Assembly (NCBI GenBank): GCA_964482225.1
Contig: CAYZWT010000001.1
Coordinates: 62,001-126,000, forward strand
From: UBA1429 sp964482225
GTDB taxonomy: Bacteria; Chloroflexota; Anaerolineae; UBA1429
Direction of reading: 5' to 3'
DNA: 64,000 nucleotides
The notes below the pieces were generated by a model. It saw nothing but the letters and a program-made list of their open reading frames with translations, did not search any database and had not been told where the DNA came from. The translations under genes and the position numbers were made by a program. Numbering within the stretch: the first letter of the stretch is position 1; each line of letters opens with the position of its first letter. Positions 9,065-17,623 of this stretch are shown piece by piece.

Positions 9065-10174
9065 TCAGCCCGCCAGCAGCGGCGTCAGGTGGTTCAAGCG
9101 GGTAACGCCGCCCAGCCCCTCGATCTCGGCATCGGCCACGCCACGGGCGCGCAGAGGCGCGATCACGTCGGCCAGCAGGTCGGGCACATAGGACCGCAAC
9201 ACGGCGGCCTGGCCCTCGGGCTCGATACGAAGCGGCGCCATCTCGGCGGGCGCCAGGAACGAATTACCCGAGACCAGGCGCTCCACCTGGTCGCCATAGC
9301 GCAGGGTCACATGGCCCTCGACCACGGAATAGACGTAGAACCGCTGGCCGTCGGGGATCAGCTCCAGCGGCTCGGCCAGGTCCCAGCGCTCCAGGCAAAA
9401 GTTGCGGCAGGCAAAGACGTAGGTCTGGCGGTTGGCGCCGTGGGCCACGGTCACCTGGCGCGTCTTGCAGTCAAAGGGCGCCTCCAAGTGGATCCAGTCG
9501 GCCATCTCCTCGACGCGCTGCTCCAGCTCGGCGGGGTCCTCGGGCACGCGGTTCAACCCCACGGTGATATCCGAGTTCTGCATGATCTCGTAGAACAGCA
9601 CGCCGCCGTGGGAATAGTGCATGGTGTTGGCATACAGCAAAAAACTATCGCCGGGCTGCACCTCGTACTCGACCATGCAATCGCGCGAGGCCTGGCGCTT
9701 GAGCGCCTCGATCAGGGCGGCGCGATCCACCTCCGGCTTGCAGCCGCAGTGGATGGTGGCGCCGGGCCGCGCGTGCAGCATGTACCAGGCCTCGGTCTTG
9801 CCGGGGTCGTCGCCGCGCTTGAACAGGGGCGCCTGCTCGTCGGTGGGGTGAATCTGCTCGCCCAGAGGGTTCGAGGCGTCCAGGAACTTGATCAACAGGG
9901 GGAATCGTTCGCCGCAACGGGCCACCACATCGGCGCCCAACAGGCGCGCGCCGTATTGGGCCAGGGCCTCGTGCAGCGTCTGGCCGGCCAAGGCGCCATT
10001 GACGATCTCGCTGCTCTCGCCGGGGCGATCCACCACCTCCCAGGTCTCGGCCACGCGGTGATCCTCGGGCAACCCCTCCTTCTCGAATACCTCGGTGATC
10101 CAGCGCCCGCCAAAGCCATAGTTGCGCAGGATCTCTCGAAAGCGAAGCGGGTACAGATCGGGTAGCTGTGACAC
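9065..10174 (-). CDS. Type I mannose-6-phosphate isomerase family protein
   Basis: 369 residues from a GTG at 10174. The site AGGAGG is exactly six bases upstream of this GTG but abuts the in-frame ATG at 10180, so the GTG is the better start. The protein is a two-cupin class I phosphomannose isomerase: LIKFLDASNPLGEQIHPTDE carries zinc-binding Gln and His, KTEAWYML the conserved Glu, and NTMHYSHGGVLFYEIMQNSD the second His and the following strand. It should interconvert mannose 6-phosphate and fructose 6-phosphate, or act on a related sugar phosphate. It is the middle gene of a minus-strand operon, 38 bases after the aminotransferase. Confidence 0.85.
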   Translation of the reverse strand: MSQLPDLYPLRFREILRNYGFGGRWITEVFEKEGLPEDHRVAETWEVVDRPGESSEIVNGALAGQTLHEALAQYGARLLGADVVARCGERFPLLIKFLDASNPLGEQIHPTDEQAPLFKRGDDPGKTEAWYMLHARPGATIHCGCKPEVDRAALIEALKRQASRDCMVEYEVQPGDSFLLYANTMHYSHGGVLFYEIMQNSDITVGLNRVPEDPAELEQRVEEMADWIHLEAPFDCKTRQVTVAHGANRQTYVFACRNFCLERWDLAEPLELIPDGQRFYVYSVVEGHVTLRYGDQVERLVSGNSFLAPAEMAPLRIEPEGQAAVLRSYVPDLLADVIAPLRARGVADAEIEGLGGVTRLNHLTPLLAG

Positions 10175-10212
10175 GGTCATCCTCCTCATGCTGACACTCG
10201 GGCGATGTGGCC

Positions 10213-11373
10213 TCAGAGTGTTTGTGTGTGCAGGGCGGCGCGCATACGCTCCAGCGCCTGGTCCAGCACCTGGCGGCAACAGCCATAGTTTAGCCGCACA
10301 AAGCCCTCGCCGCCAGGGCCAAAGGTGGCGCCATCGTTGAGGGCCACGCCCGCGCGCTCCAGAAAGAATTCGTGAGGCCCGCCGGGCAACCGGGCCTCGC
10401 GGCAATCGAGCCAGGCCAGATAGGTCGCCTCGGGGCAGGCCATGCGCAGGCCCGGCAGTTCGGCGGCCACGAACCGGCAGAGGTAATCGCGGTTGGCCTG
10501 CAAATAGGCCAGCGCCTCGGCCAGCCAGGGCTCGCTATCGCGATAGGCGGCCAGGGCGGCGGCATAGGCCAGCACGCTGACCGAGGGCACGATCCCGCGA
10601 CAGGCGCGCTCGTACGTTCGGCGCAGGTCGGGGTTTTGGATCACGGCAAAGGAAAAGTGCAGCCCGGCGATGTTGAACGTCTTGCTGGGGGCCATCAGGG
10701 TGATGGTGCGTTGGGCGATCTCGCCATCCAGCGCGGCGATGGGCGTATGCGTATGGCCCTCATAGGTCAACTCGCAGTGGATCTCGTCCGAGCAGATCAC
10801 CAGATCGCGGCGCAGGCACAGGGCGGCCATATCCGCCAGCTCCTGGCGCGTAAAGGCCCGCCCCACCGGGTTGTGGGGGTTGCACAGCAGGAACAGGCGC
10901 GTCCGCTCGGTGATGGCGCGCGCCATCAGGTCGAGATCCACCCCATAGCGTCCATCGGCGCCCTGGGTGAGGGTCATCTGGTCCAGAGTCAGCCCGGCGT
11001 ACACGGGCGTCCGGAACATGGGATAGTAGACCGGCGTCTGGAGCAGCATGCTCTCTCCAGGCTGGGCCACGGCCTGGGCGGCCAGGTTGAACCCCACCAC
11101 CACGCCGGGCATGAACACCAGGTCCTCCGGCGCCACGCGCCAGCCATAGCGGGCCGCCAGCCGCGCCACCAGCACCTCGCGCAGCTCGGGCGGTTCGGCG
11201 CCATAGCCAAACACGCCGTGGGCGATGCGGGCTTGTAGGGCCTCGATTACGGCGGGGGGCGCGGCGAAATCCATATCCGCCACCCACATGGCCAGCGCAT
11301 CCTGGCCATAACGTGTCCATTTGATGCTGTCGCTCGTGCGCCGCTCGATGTAGCAATCGAAAACCGATGTCAT
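10213..11373 (-). CDS. PatB/MalY-type PLP-dependent aminotransferase or C-S lyase
   Basis: 386 residues from the ATG at 11373, chosen over the ATG at 11379 because AGGGGG lies seven bases before the former and only one before the latter. Fold type I aminotransferase: NPHNPVGRAF, SDEIHCELTYEG with the PLP-contacting Asp, and APSKTFNIAGL with the PLP lysine at about residue 231. The opening region with WVADMDFAAPPAVIEAL and FGYG is typical of the PatB/MalY subgroup, whose members are mainly cystathionine beta-lyases or C-S lyases. That activity is inferred from family, not from neighbours. It is the first gene of an operon with the isomerase and nucleotidyltransferase. Confidence 0.87.
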   Translation of the reverse strand: MTSVFDCYIERRTSDSIKWTRYGQDALAMWVADMDFAAPPAVIEALQARIAHGVFGYGAEPPELREVLVARLAARYGWRVAPEDLVFMPGVVVGFNLAAQAVAQPGESMLLQTPVYYPMFRTPVYAGLTLDQMTLTQGADGRYGVDLDLMARAITERTRLFLLCNPHNPVGRAFTRQELADMAALCLRRDLVICSDEIHCELTYEGHTHTPIAALDGEIAQRTITLMAPSKTFNIAGLHFSFAVIQNPDLRRTYERACRGIVPSVSVLAYAAALAAYRDSEPWLAEALAYLQANRDYLCRFVAAELPGLRMACPEATYLAWLDCREARLPGGPHEFFLERAGVALNDGATFGPGGEGFVRLNYGCCRQVLDQALERMRAALHTQTL

Positions 11374-11400
11374 TGTCATTCCCCCTATGAACTGAGGGCG

Positions 11401-11430
11401 ATTCTACCCCCATCACGACGAATCTGCCAA
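11401..11430 (-). promoter_or_regulatory. Minus-strand promoter for the aminotransferase operon
   Basis: Read on the minus strand, TTGGCA (11430-11425) and TAGAAT (11406-11401) are 18 bases apart, about 27 bases before the start codon. Confidence 0.5.
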
Positions 11431-11514
11431 TCAAAATGCGTCAAACCGCGTGCTTTTTATGCCAAGCTATGCTACACTCTGGTCATCACTTGATCGTAAG
11501 GAAAAGATGGCACT

Positions 11515-11799
11515 ATGGCACCCAGTGATCTAGATCCGATCAGCAAGCTGCGCTTGGGCAAGGCTGCGCAAATAGTCGGCCTTGCGGCTATCGCGATAGG
11601 CGTCATCGGGGGCGCGCTGGTGGCCCTGGCTCCCACGGATGTAGGGGATGCCACGGCGCGGCAAAATCTCTTGATTGGCGTCTCTTGTTGCTTTGCGCCA
11701 GCGCTCCTGGCATCCATCCCGATCCTGATCGTGGCGGGCATGCTGCGGCGTTCGGCGCGTTCGGACGATGTCGGCTCGTTGTATCGAGGGTGGGATTAG
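11515..11799 (+). CDS. Small two-helix membrane protein
   Basis: 94 residues, unrecognised. Two hydrophobic segments at about residues 18-40 and 52-75 are separated by a short polar loop (PTDVGDATARQN), with basic RR at the C-terminal end of the second. This gives a hairpin membrane topology. TAAGGAAAAG lies upstream of the ATG at 11515. It is divergent from the aminotransferase and followed by about 200 bases without a gene before the coiled-coil protein. Confidence 0.6.
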   Translation: MAPSDLDPISKLRLGKAAQIVGLAAIAIGVIGGALVALAPTDVGDATARQNLLIGVSCCFAPALLASIPILIVAGMLRRSARSDDVGSLYRGWD

Positions 11800-11996
11800 G
11801 AGGATTCGTTCTACTCGGCCTGTCAGGAGTGCAATTCACGCATGAGGTGTAAAAACCGCATAAAAAGAAGTCACAGGGGCTTTTCAGGCTATCTTTGATG
11901 CAGTATGATGGGCGCGTCGGGCGAGCGTTCGTAGCGAGTTGTTCAACGCCGATAACGGATAGCGTCGGCATTCTAATGATACCCAAGGAGGAACCC

Positions 11997-12857
11997 ATGC
12001 TCGAACAGCCAGATTCCCAGCCCAGCAAAGACTCGACGGAGCCCAAGATTCCCCCGCAAGCGGCAGCAGGATCCGCGCAGCGAGGGAATGACCCACAGCA
12101 AGCGGCATCAGGCCCACGGGCCAACGCCCCTACGCGGCCCGCTTCCATCCCTCCTGCCCGGCCCGGCGCGCCAGAGACCACCCAGGCCGATCTCGATCGC
12201 GTGCGCGAGATCATCATGGGCAACCCCGACCGCACGCGGCAGCCTGTGCGCGAAGGCGAGGCAGAGCGCCTGCGCGACATCCTGTTTGGCCCCATGATGG
12301 AGGAATACGAGCGCCGCTTTGCCGACCTGCGCCGCGAGATTGATCGCGTGCTAAACGACCTACGCCAGGCCCGCGATGCGATGGACGAGTTCCGCGAGGC
12401 CCAGCGCGAGCGCATTGACGCCGTCGAACGCGAACTGCGCCAATCGAACGAGGATCTGGGGCGCGAGATGGACAAGGTGCGCAGCCAGGGTCCGGCGCTT
12501 CAGCAGCTCATCCCGCAGACGCGCCAGTTGCAGAGCCTGGTCAATGGCATTGGCCAAGAGGTAAACGACGTGCGCAGCGCGCTCACCCGTGAGAACCAGG
12601 ATGTACGCTCTCTGCGCTCCATGATTGACCAGTATCGTGACCAGTATGAGCGCAGCCTGGATACCCTCAAGCGAGAAAAGCGTCAGGCCGAGGACGAAAT
12701 CAAGGAAGAGCTGCGGCGTGTGGCCGACCGCCTGGATGACCAAAAGACCGACCGCAAGACCCTGGCGGCCATCTTGATCGAATTGGCCACGCGGCTGGAG
12801 ACCGGATACACAAGCGGGGGCATTCTGGAGGCGTTTGTCGCATCTCCCGAGGAGTAG
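11997..12857 (+). CDS. Coiled-coil protein with LRxIL motif
   Basis: 286 residues from the ATG at 11997, which has AAGGAGG six bases upstream; the reading frame is open further upstream but without such a site. The first 60 residues are Pro/Ala/Gln-rich and disordered. Then follow RVREIIMGN and ERLRDILFGPMMEEYERRF, then a long coiled coil from about residue 95 to 260. The LR-x-IL-x-x-P pattern recurs at the start of the next gene product. The next gene starts three bases after the stop, so the two are co-translated and probably act together. I infer a cytoplasmic scaffold or signalling role. Confidence 0.75.
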   Translation: MLEQPDSQPSKDSTEPKIPPQAAAGSAQRGNDPQQAASGPRANAPTRPASIPPARPGAPETTQADLDRVREIIMGNPDRTRQPVREGEAERLRDILFGPMMEEYERRFADLRREIDRVLNDLRQARDAMDEFREAQRERIDAVERELRQSNEDLGREMDKVRSQGPALQQLIPQTRQLQSLVNGIGQEVNDVRSALTRENQDVRSLRSMIDQYRDQYERSLDTLKREKRQAEDEIKEELRRVADRLDDQKTDRKTLAAILIELATRLETGYTSGGILEAFVASPEE

Positions 12858-12860
12858 GGC

Positions 12861-14618
12861 ATGTCTAACGCCCCCTACTCCTCCGACGCTCTCGACGAAC
12901 TGAGGCGTATCCTCCTGGCGCCCGACGCTCTGGCGGATGCGCTGGCGCCCCTGGTGGACGACCTGCTGCAAGAGCGCATCGCCCAGCTTGCCGGCGCGAT
13001 GCTGGAGGCGCTCACCCCTGCGCTGCACCAGGCCGTGCGCGAGGCGCTGCACGACGAGTTGCGTGAGCCCTCGCCCGAGTTGGCGTCTGGGCTGGCGGCG
13101 ACCCTGGAGCCTGCCATCGCACAAGTGGTGCGCGAACAGATCGGCTCGCGGGCCAGGCGGCAAGAGGCGCGACGGCGCACGGAGGAGCCCCGCGCCCAGG
13201 GGAGCGCGCCGCCGCAGGCAGAGAGCCCATTGCCGCCTGCCGAGCCAGAGACGATTCCCCAGCAGCAAGAGGACGTCCCCCGGCTCAAAGAGCAAGCTGA
13301 TGAGAGCCGTGACCGCCCCAAGGCAAGGCGCGGACGGTTTCGCATCATTGGGCTTGTGCTGCTGTTGACGGTCAGCTTGTTGGGCTCGCGGCGCTGGAGC
13401 GTGGCCGAGGCGCTGCCAACGACTGACTGGGTGACCAATACCCCTCACGGGGGATTGTATAGCGCCAATCACGCCGCCAGATCGCAGGCGTTGGCACTGC
13501 TGGAGCCCAGCCCATCACCAGAGCCCCGGTATACGCCTGTTCGCAGCGCGACAGAGCGGCGCTCGCCCACACAGGCTGCCACGCCATCCTTTAGCATCGC
13601 GCCTACAGAGGCGGCGACGCAGAGCGTCGCCCTTTTTACGGTCACGCCGACGCCGCCTGGCGATACTGTTGTCCGCTCCGCTACGCCCCAGGCGTCTACA
13701 ACGGCGCCCCCGCAGATCGAGCGAGTTCGGTTGCAGGAGCAGACACCAAATCCAACCCCCACTGCCCCAGATCCTGAACCAGGCAAGACTGCCGCCGCTG
13801 CCCCGGCCTCTGGCGAGAACCAGGGTGCGGACGAGCGCGCCACGGAAGAGGCGCCTGTTGCCCCGGCGCCCTCGCCCTCTCCCATACTCGTCAGCGCTGT
13901 GCAGGGCGAACTGAATACCCCCAAGACCCTGCCCGCGCCAGAGCGGGCCATGCCGGATATTTCCGATCATGATGCCACCACCTGGCTCTTGGAGAACTCG
14001 GGCGCTCGAGTGGCCGAAGAGGTCACCCTCTTGCCTGCCGCCAGAAACGAGCCGGCGCCGGTGCTCTATCTCACCTTTGACGATGGCCCCAACGCCACCT
14101 GGACCCCGCGCATCCTCGATGTGTTGGCGCAGTACAACGCCCTCGCCACCTTTTTCATTCTAGGCCGAGAGGCCGCCGAGCGGCCAGAGCTGGTTCAGGC
14201 CGCCGCGGATGCGGGCCATCTAGTCGGGCACCACACCTGGAGCCACCCCCTGCTGACGGGTCTGGATCAGGCGGCCTTTGAGCAAGAGATCCAGCAGACC
14301 ACGACGGCTCTCGGGGATCTCGGCACTCTCGTCAGCCCCTTCCTGCGCCCGCCCTATGGCGCGGTCTCGCCGGATGTCCGTACCTATGCGGAAGAGCTGG
14401 GCCTGACGATCGTGCGCTGGAACATTGACAGCCTCGACTGGAACATGCGCACCGCCGAAGAGATCGCCTGGACGGTCATCAGCCAGGCTGCGCCGGGCAA
14501 AGTCGTGCTCATGCACGATGGCGGCGGAGACCGCTCGCAGACCGTGGCCGCGCTAGAGGTCATCCTCGACACCTTGAGCCAACAGGGCTATGTCTTTGAG
14601 ACAGTCCTCAAGAGATGA
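12861..14618 (+). CDS. Membrane-anchored polysaccharide deacetylase (NodB domain)
   Basis: 585 residues in three parts. Residues 1-155 are cytoplasmic: LRRILLAPD near residue 14 echoes the LRDILFGP motif of the preceding gene product. A transmembrane helix spans about 161-176. A long Pro/Thr/Ser-rich linker (190-390) leads to a NodB-homology domain outside the cell. There LTFDDGP at 404-410 holds the catalytic base and metal Asp, HHTWSH at 457-462 gives the two metal histidines, and RPPYG and LMHDGGG complete the active site. The family de-N-acetylates peptidoglycan, chitin-like or exopolysaccharide chains. Coupling to a coiled-coil partner suggests regulation from inside the cell, which is inference. 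Confidence 0.88.
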   Translation: MSNAPYSSDALDELRRILLAPDALADALAPLVDDLLQERIAQLAGAMLEALTPALHQAVREALHDELREPSPELASGLAATLEPAIAQVVREQIGSRARRQEARRRTEEPRAQGSAPPQAESPLPPAEPETIPQQQEDVPRLKEQADESRDRPKARRGRFRIIGLVLLLTVSLLGSRRWSVAEALPTTDWVTNTPHGGLYSANHAARSQALALLEPSPSPEPRYTPVRSATERRSPTQAATPSFSIAPTEAATQSVALFTVTPTPPGDTVVRSATPQASTTAPPQIERVRLQEQTPNPTPTAPDPEPGKTAAAAPASGENQGADERATEEAPVAPAPSPSPILVSAVQGELNTPKTLPAPERAMPDISDHDATTWLLENSGARVAEEVTLLPAARNEPAPVLYLTFDDGPNATWTPRILDVLAQYNALATFFILGREAAERPELVQAAADAGHLVGHHTWSHPLLTGLDQAAFEQEIQQTTTALGDLGTLVSPFLRPPYGAVSPDVRTYAEELGLTIVRWNIDSLDWNMRTAEEIAWTVISQAAPGKVVLMHDGGGDRSQTVAALEVILDTLSQQGYVFETVLKR

Positions 14619-14714
14619 GATCGGGGCTCGCCCCATAGCGCCTCGGTCTATCCGCCCCCCCCCTGTCCGTCCTAGAGCCCCCGCCGACGAGCCCACACCT
14701 GTTGCACAAGATAC

Positions 14715-14743
14715 TTGACAAAGCCTCTAATTGTTAGTATCAT
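14715..14743 (+). promoter_or_regulatory. Promoter of the PadR / redox cluster
   Basis: TTGACA at 14715-14720 and TATCAT at 14738-14743 are 17 bases apart, placing the start of transcription inside the inverted repeat at 14744-14764. Confidence 0.65.
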
Positions 14744-14764
14744 CTAACTGTAACTAACAGTTAG
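14744..14764. promoter_or_regulatory. Probable PadR operator (8-bp inverted repeat)
   Basis: CTAACTGT and ACAGTTAG are perfect inverted repeats separated by AACTA, directly downstream of the -10 element and overlapping the ribosome site of the PadR gene. A related CTAA-ttg-TTAG dyad lies at 14727-14737. The position suits autorepression by the encoded PadR regulator. Confidence 0.6.
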
Positions 14765-14776
14765 GGGGAAATGGCA

Positions 14777-15166
14777 ATGCCAGGAGAGCGACGAGGGCAT
14801 GGCTGGAGAGGCGGACGAGGGCTGCGGCGCGGGCAGATCGCGCGTTTGGCCGAGCCCTGCCTGCTCGTACTGCTGCAAGAGGGGGATCGCCACGGCTACG
14901 AGCTGATCGCCGGGTTGGGGCGTTTCGGAATGGACCTGGATGCCCTCGATTCCGGCCAGCTCTACCGCATCCTGCGGCAGATGGAAGAGGCGGGCTGGGT
15001 CACCTCTGCTTGGGAGCCCGGGGATGCGGGTCCGGCGCGCCGCGTGTATAGCCTCGCCCCGCTGGGGCGACAGGCGCTCGCCATGTGGCAAGAGGAGCTC
15101 GCCAGCACCCATGAGGTGTTGCACAAGTTGCTCGGCCTCGATCGCGAAACGGCAGAGCCGCAATAG
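14777..15166 (+). CDS. PadR-family transcriptional regulator
   Basis: 129 residues from the ATG at 14777, with AGGGGG eight bases upstream; an ATG at 14771 is only two bases from it. Winged-helix PadR protein: EPCLLVLLQEGDRHGYELIAGL forms the first helices, LDSGQLYRILRQMEEAGWVTSAWE the recognition helix and wing, and ARRVYSLAPLGRQAL the second wing. It ends in a short dimerisation helix. The N-terminus is Gly/Arg-rich. It heads a cluster of redox genes, and an inverted repeat sits between its -10 element and start codon, so it probably represses itself and the cluster. The ligand is unknown. Confidence 0.9.
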   Translation: MPGERRGHGWRGGRGLRRGQIARLAEPCLLVLLQEGDRHGYELIAGLGRFGMDLDALDSGQLYRILRQMEEAGWVTSAWEPGDAGPARRVYSLAPLGRQALAMWQEELASTHEVLHKLLGLDRETAEPQ

Positions 15167-15206
15167 CCCCCTTGTGTCAGTCCTCACAGAGGACAAAGGA
15201 GGCATG

Positions 15207-15410
15207 ATGCCAAGGTATGATCGAACCGGCCCCACGGGGATGGGGCCCAAGACGGGATGGGGCCTCGGCCTCTGCGGCCGGGGCATCGGCCTGGTCGGCA
15301 GGCCCCTCTTGCGGGTGGGGCGCGGCCTGCTGGGCCTGTGGCCCGGCAGGCGGCAGCCGCGCCAGGGCTTGGGACGAGGGCTGGGCCTGCGTCGCCGCCG
15401 CTTTTGGTAG
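15207..15410 (+). CDS. Small DUF5320-like Gly/Arg-rich protein
   Basis: 67 residues from the second of two adjacent ATGs, with AAAGGAGG upstream. It begins MPRYDRTGPTGMGPKTGWG, the opening found in small DUF5320-type proteins encoded beside MinD-type ATPases in anaerobes. It then becomes Gly/Leu/Arg-rich and very basic. It is similar to the next gene product over its first 20 residues. No catalytic motif is seen. Confidence 0.65.
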   Translation: MPRYDRTGPTGMGPKTGWGLGLCGRGIGLVGRPLLRVGRGLLGLWPGRRQPRQGLGRGLGLRRRRFW

Positions 15411-15479
15411 GCGACGCGCCGCCAGGCAGCAGCCTGCCTGTAGAACGACATCGCTCTTTTAGTGGGAGGTAAGCAGACC

Positions 15480-15773
15480 ATGCCAGGAAGAGATCGTACA
15501 GGGCCGATGGGGACGGGGCCGCTCACCGGCGGCGGGTTTGGCGGTTGCGCCGGGTATGCGCCGGGCGGGCGGGGCTTGAGGGCCTGGGGCGGACGCGGTT
15601 GGCGGAACCGGTTCTATGCCACCGGCCTGCCCGGCTGGGCCGCCGGCCCGTGGCAGGGCCCCTCGCCTGAGGAGGAGGCGGCCTTTTTGCGCAACCAGGC
15701 CGCATCGCACCAATCTGCGCTGGAGCAAATCGAGGCGCGCCTCAAGGATCTGGAAGAGGGGCAGAGTGAGTAG
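15480..15773 (+). CDS. DUF5320-like small protein with C-terminal helix
   Basis: 97 residues from the ATG at 15480 (GGGAGG upstream). The start MPGRDRTGPMGTGPLTGGG and the later GGCAGY are typical of DUF5320. The middle is Gly/Arg/Trp-rich, and residues 60-97 form a charged helix (EEEAAFLRNQ ... EARLKDLEEGQ). Proteins of this type accompany the ferredoxin-containing ATPases and NifX-like proteins found just downstream. The family function is unknown. Confidence 0.75.
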   Translation: MPGRDRTGPMGTGPLTGGGFGGCAGYAPGGRGLRAWGGRGWRNRFYATGLPGWAAGPWQGPSPEEEAAFLRNQAASHQSALEQIEARLKDLEEGQSE

Positions 15774-15840
15774 CCGACCCGCAAGCGGGGCGTTCGCACG
15801 CGCGAGCGCCCCGTTTCCGGTGCCGCCGGAGGCTCTGCCC

Positions 15841-16713
15841 ATGATCCTCACCATTGCCAGCGGCAAAGGGGGCACCGGCAAGACGTTGCTGGCCACCGGC
15901 CTGGCCCGTGTGCTGACGGAGGACGAGCGGATGGCGGTGCACCTGGTGGATTGCGACGTCGAGGCGCCCAACGCCCACCTCTTTTTGCATCCAGAGCTGG
16001 ATGCGCCTCAGGATGTTACCACCCTCGTCCCTCGCGTGGATGCCGGGCGCTGCACCCTGTGCGGGCGTTGCGCCCAGGTGTGCGCCTTTCATGCGCTGGC
16101 CGTGATGCCCGACCGGGTGCTGGTGTTTGACGATCTGTGCCACGGCTGCGGCAGTTGCGCGCACCAGTGCCCGGAGCGCGCCATTGCCGAAGAGCCCCTG
16201 CGTTTGGGCCAGATCGCCAGCGGCCCTGCGGGCCGGGTTCGCTTTACCCAGGGGCTGCTGGATGTGGGCCGTGCGATGAGCACACCCATCATCCGCGCCC
16301 TCAAACAGCAGACGGCGCCCCAAGGCGACGAGGCCGTGCTGGTGCTGCGCGATGCCCCGCCCGGCAACGCCTGTCCGGTGGTCGAGACCCTGCGCGGCAG
16401 CGACTATGCACTCTTGGTGACCGAGCCAACCCCCTTTGGCCTGCACGATCTCGAGCTGGCCGTGGCCATTGCCCGCGACGAGCTTGGCCTGCCGACCGGC
16501 GTGGTGATCAACCGCGATGGCATGGGCGATGGGGGCGTCGAGGCGTACTGCGCCCGGGCGGGCGTCCCGATCCTGCTGCGCATCCCCCTGGATCGCCGCA
16601 TCGCCGAGGTCTGCTCCGATGGGGCCTTGTGGGTGAAGGCGCTGCCCGAATATCGTGCGCCGCTGTGCGCCCTATACGATACCATCCAGGCCCAGATCGA
16701 GGCAAGCCGATGA
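15841..16713 (+). CDS. MinD/Mrp-type P-loop ATPase with inserted two-[4Fe-4S] ferredoxin domain (1)
   Basis: 290 residues. The deviant Walker A SGKGGTGKT is at residues 7-15 and is followed by DCDVEAPNAHLF. Two ferredoxin cysteine clusters are inserted: CTLCGRCAQVC and CHGCGSCAHQC followed by P, each able to ligate a [4Fe-4S] centre. The ATPase part then resumes with VLRDAPPGNACPVVE. This architecture is COG1149. Such proteins occur in pairs and are linked to iron-sulfur handling and, in Desulfovibrio, to the ORP complex. The start at 15841 has GGAGG eight bases upstream. The stop overlaps the start of the second ATPase (ATGA), so the two are translationally coupled and may form a heterodimer. 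Confidence 0.88.
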   Translation: MILTIASGKGGTGKTLLATGLARVLTEDERMAVHLVDCDVEAPNAHLFLHPELDAPQDVTTLVPRVDAGRCTLCGRCAQVCAFHALAVMPDRVLVFDDLCHGCGSCAHQCPERAIAEEPLRLGQIASGPAGRVRFTQGLLDVGRAMSTPIIRALKQQTAPQGDEAVLVLRDAPPGNACPVVETLRGSDYALLVTEPTPFGLHDLELAVAIARDELGLPTGVVINRDGMGDGGVEAYCARAGVPILLRIPLDRRIAEVCSDGALWVKALPEYRAPLCALYDTIQAQIEASR

Positions 16714-17588
16714 AACAGTGGGTAATTTTGAGCGGCAAGGGGGGCACGGGCAAGACAACGGTGGCGGGCGTCCTGGCGCACCTGGCATCCCAAGAGCATC
16801 GCCTGGTGCTGGCCGATGCCGATGTGGACGCCGCCAACCTGGAGTTGCTCCTGGCGCCCAAGCTGGCCGAGGCCCACGATTTTGTGGGCGGACAGGTGGC
16901 CGTGGTAGATCCGGCGTGTTGCACCAACTGCGGCATCTGCGCCGCGCTCTGCCGCTTTGAGGCCGTGCTGGCGGGCAATGGCGCCCACCGGGTGGATGCC
17001 CTGGCGTGCGAAGGCTGCGCGGCCTGCGCCCATGCCTGCCCCGCCGGGGCCATTGCCATGCAGGATCGTGTGAGCGGGCGCCATTTTCGCTCCGAGACGC
17101 GCTATGGCCCCCTGTTCCATGCGCGCCTCACCCCAGGCCAGGAGAACTCGGGCAAGCTGGTAACCCAGGTCAAGCAGGGCGCCCGGCTGGAGGCGCTGGC
17201 GCAGCAGGCCGACCTGCTCTTGGTGGATGGTCCGCCGGGCATCGGCTGCCCGGCCATCGCCTCTATTGCGGGGGCCGACCTGGCCCTGCTGGTGACAGAG
17301 CCGGGCGTCTCGGGCATCCACGATTGGGGGCGCATCCTGGGCACCATTCGCCTGTTCGGCGTTCCGGCGGTGGTCTGCGTGAACAAGGCCGATATCAACC
17401 CGGCTCGCACCGAGGAGATCCGCGCCCTCTGCGCCCAGGAGCAGCTTCCTCTGGTGGGGGTGCTGCCCTTTGACATGCACGTCGTCGAAGCGACGGCCCA
17501 CCGCCGACCATTGACGGAGTACAGCAGCGGGCCCGCCAGCGCCGCCCTGCGGCAGCTCTGGCGGCGCCTGGAGCCCTGGCTATCATAG
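16710..17588 (+). CDS. MinD/Mrp-type P-loop ATPase with inserted ferredoxin domain (2)
   Basis: 292 residues, a paralogue of the preceding gene with the same plan. Walker A SGKGGTGKT is at residues 8-16 and DADVDAANLELLL follows. The cysteine sets are CTNCGICAALC and CEGCAACAHAC followed by P, and the second nucleotide motif is LLVDGPPGIGCPAIAS. VCVNKADIN is a typical late strand of this family. The start codon overlaps the previous stop by four bases. The pair sits between DUF5320-like proteins and DUF1847/NifX genes, as in ORP-type clusters. Confidence 0.88.
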   Translation: MKQWVILSGKGGTGKTTVAGVLAHLASQEHRLVLADADVDAANLELLLAPKLAEAHDFVGGQVAVVDPACCTNCGICAALCRFEAVLAGNGAHRVDALACEGCAACAHACPAGAIAMQDRVSGRHFRSETRYGPLFHARLTPGQENSGKLVTQVKQGARLEALAQQADLLLVDGPPGIGCPAIASIAGADLALLVTEPGVSGIHDWGRILGTIRLFGVPAVVCVNKADINPARTEEIRALCAQEQLPLVGVLPFDMHVVEATAHRRPLTEYSSGPASAALRQLWRRLEPWLS

Positions 17589-17623
17589 GCGCGCCCTCGC
17601 GCCAGAAAAGGAGAGATCGCAAC

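Noticed and set aside
9056..10165. Open frame of 369 residues opposite the phosphomannose isomerase
   Set aside because: Antisense shadow of a gene with clear zinc-site motifs.
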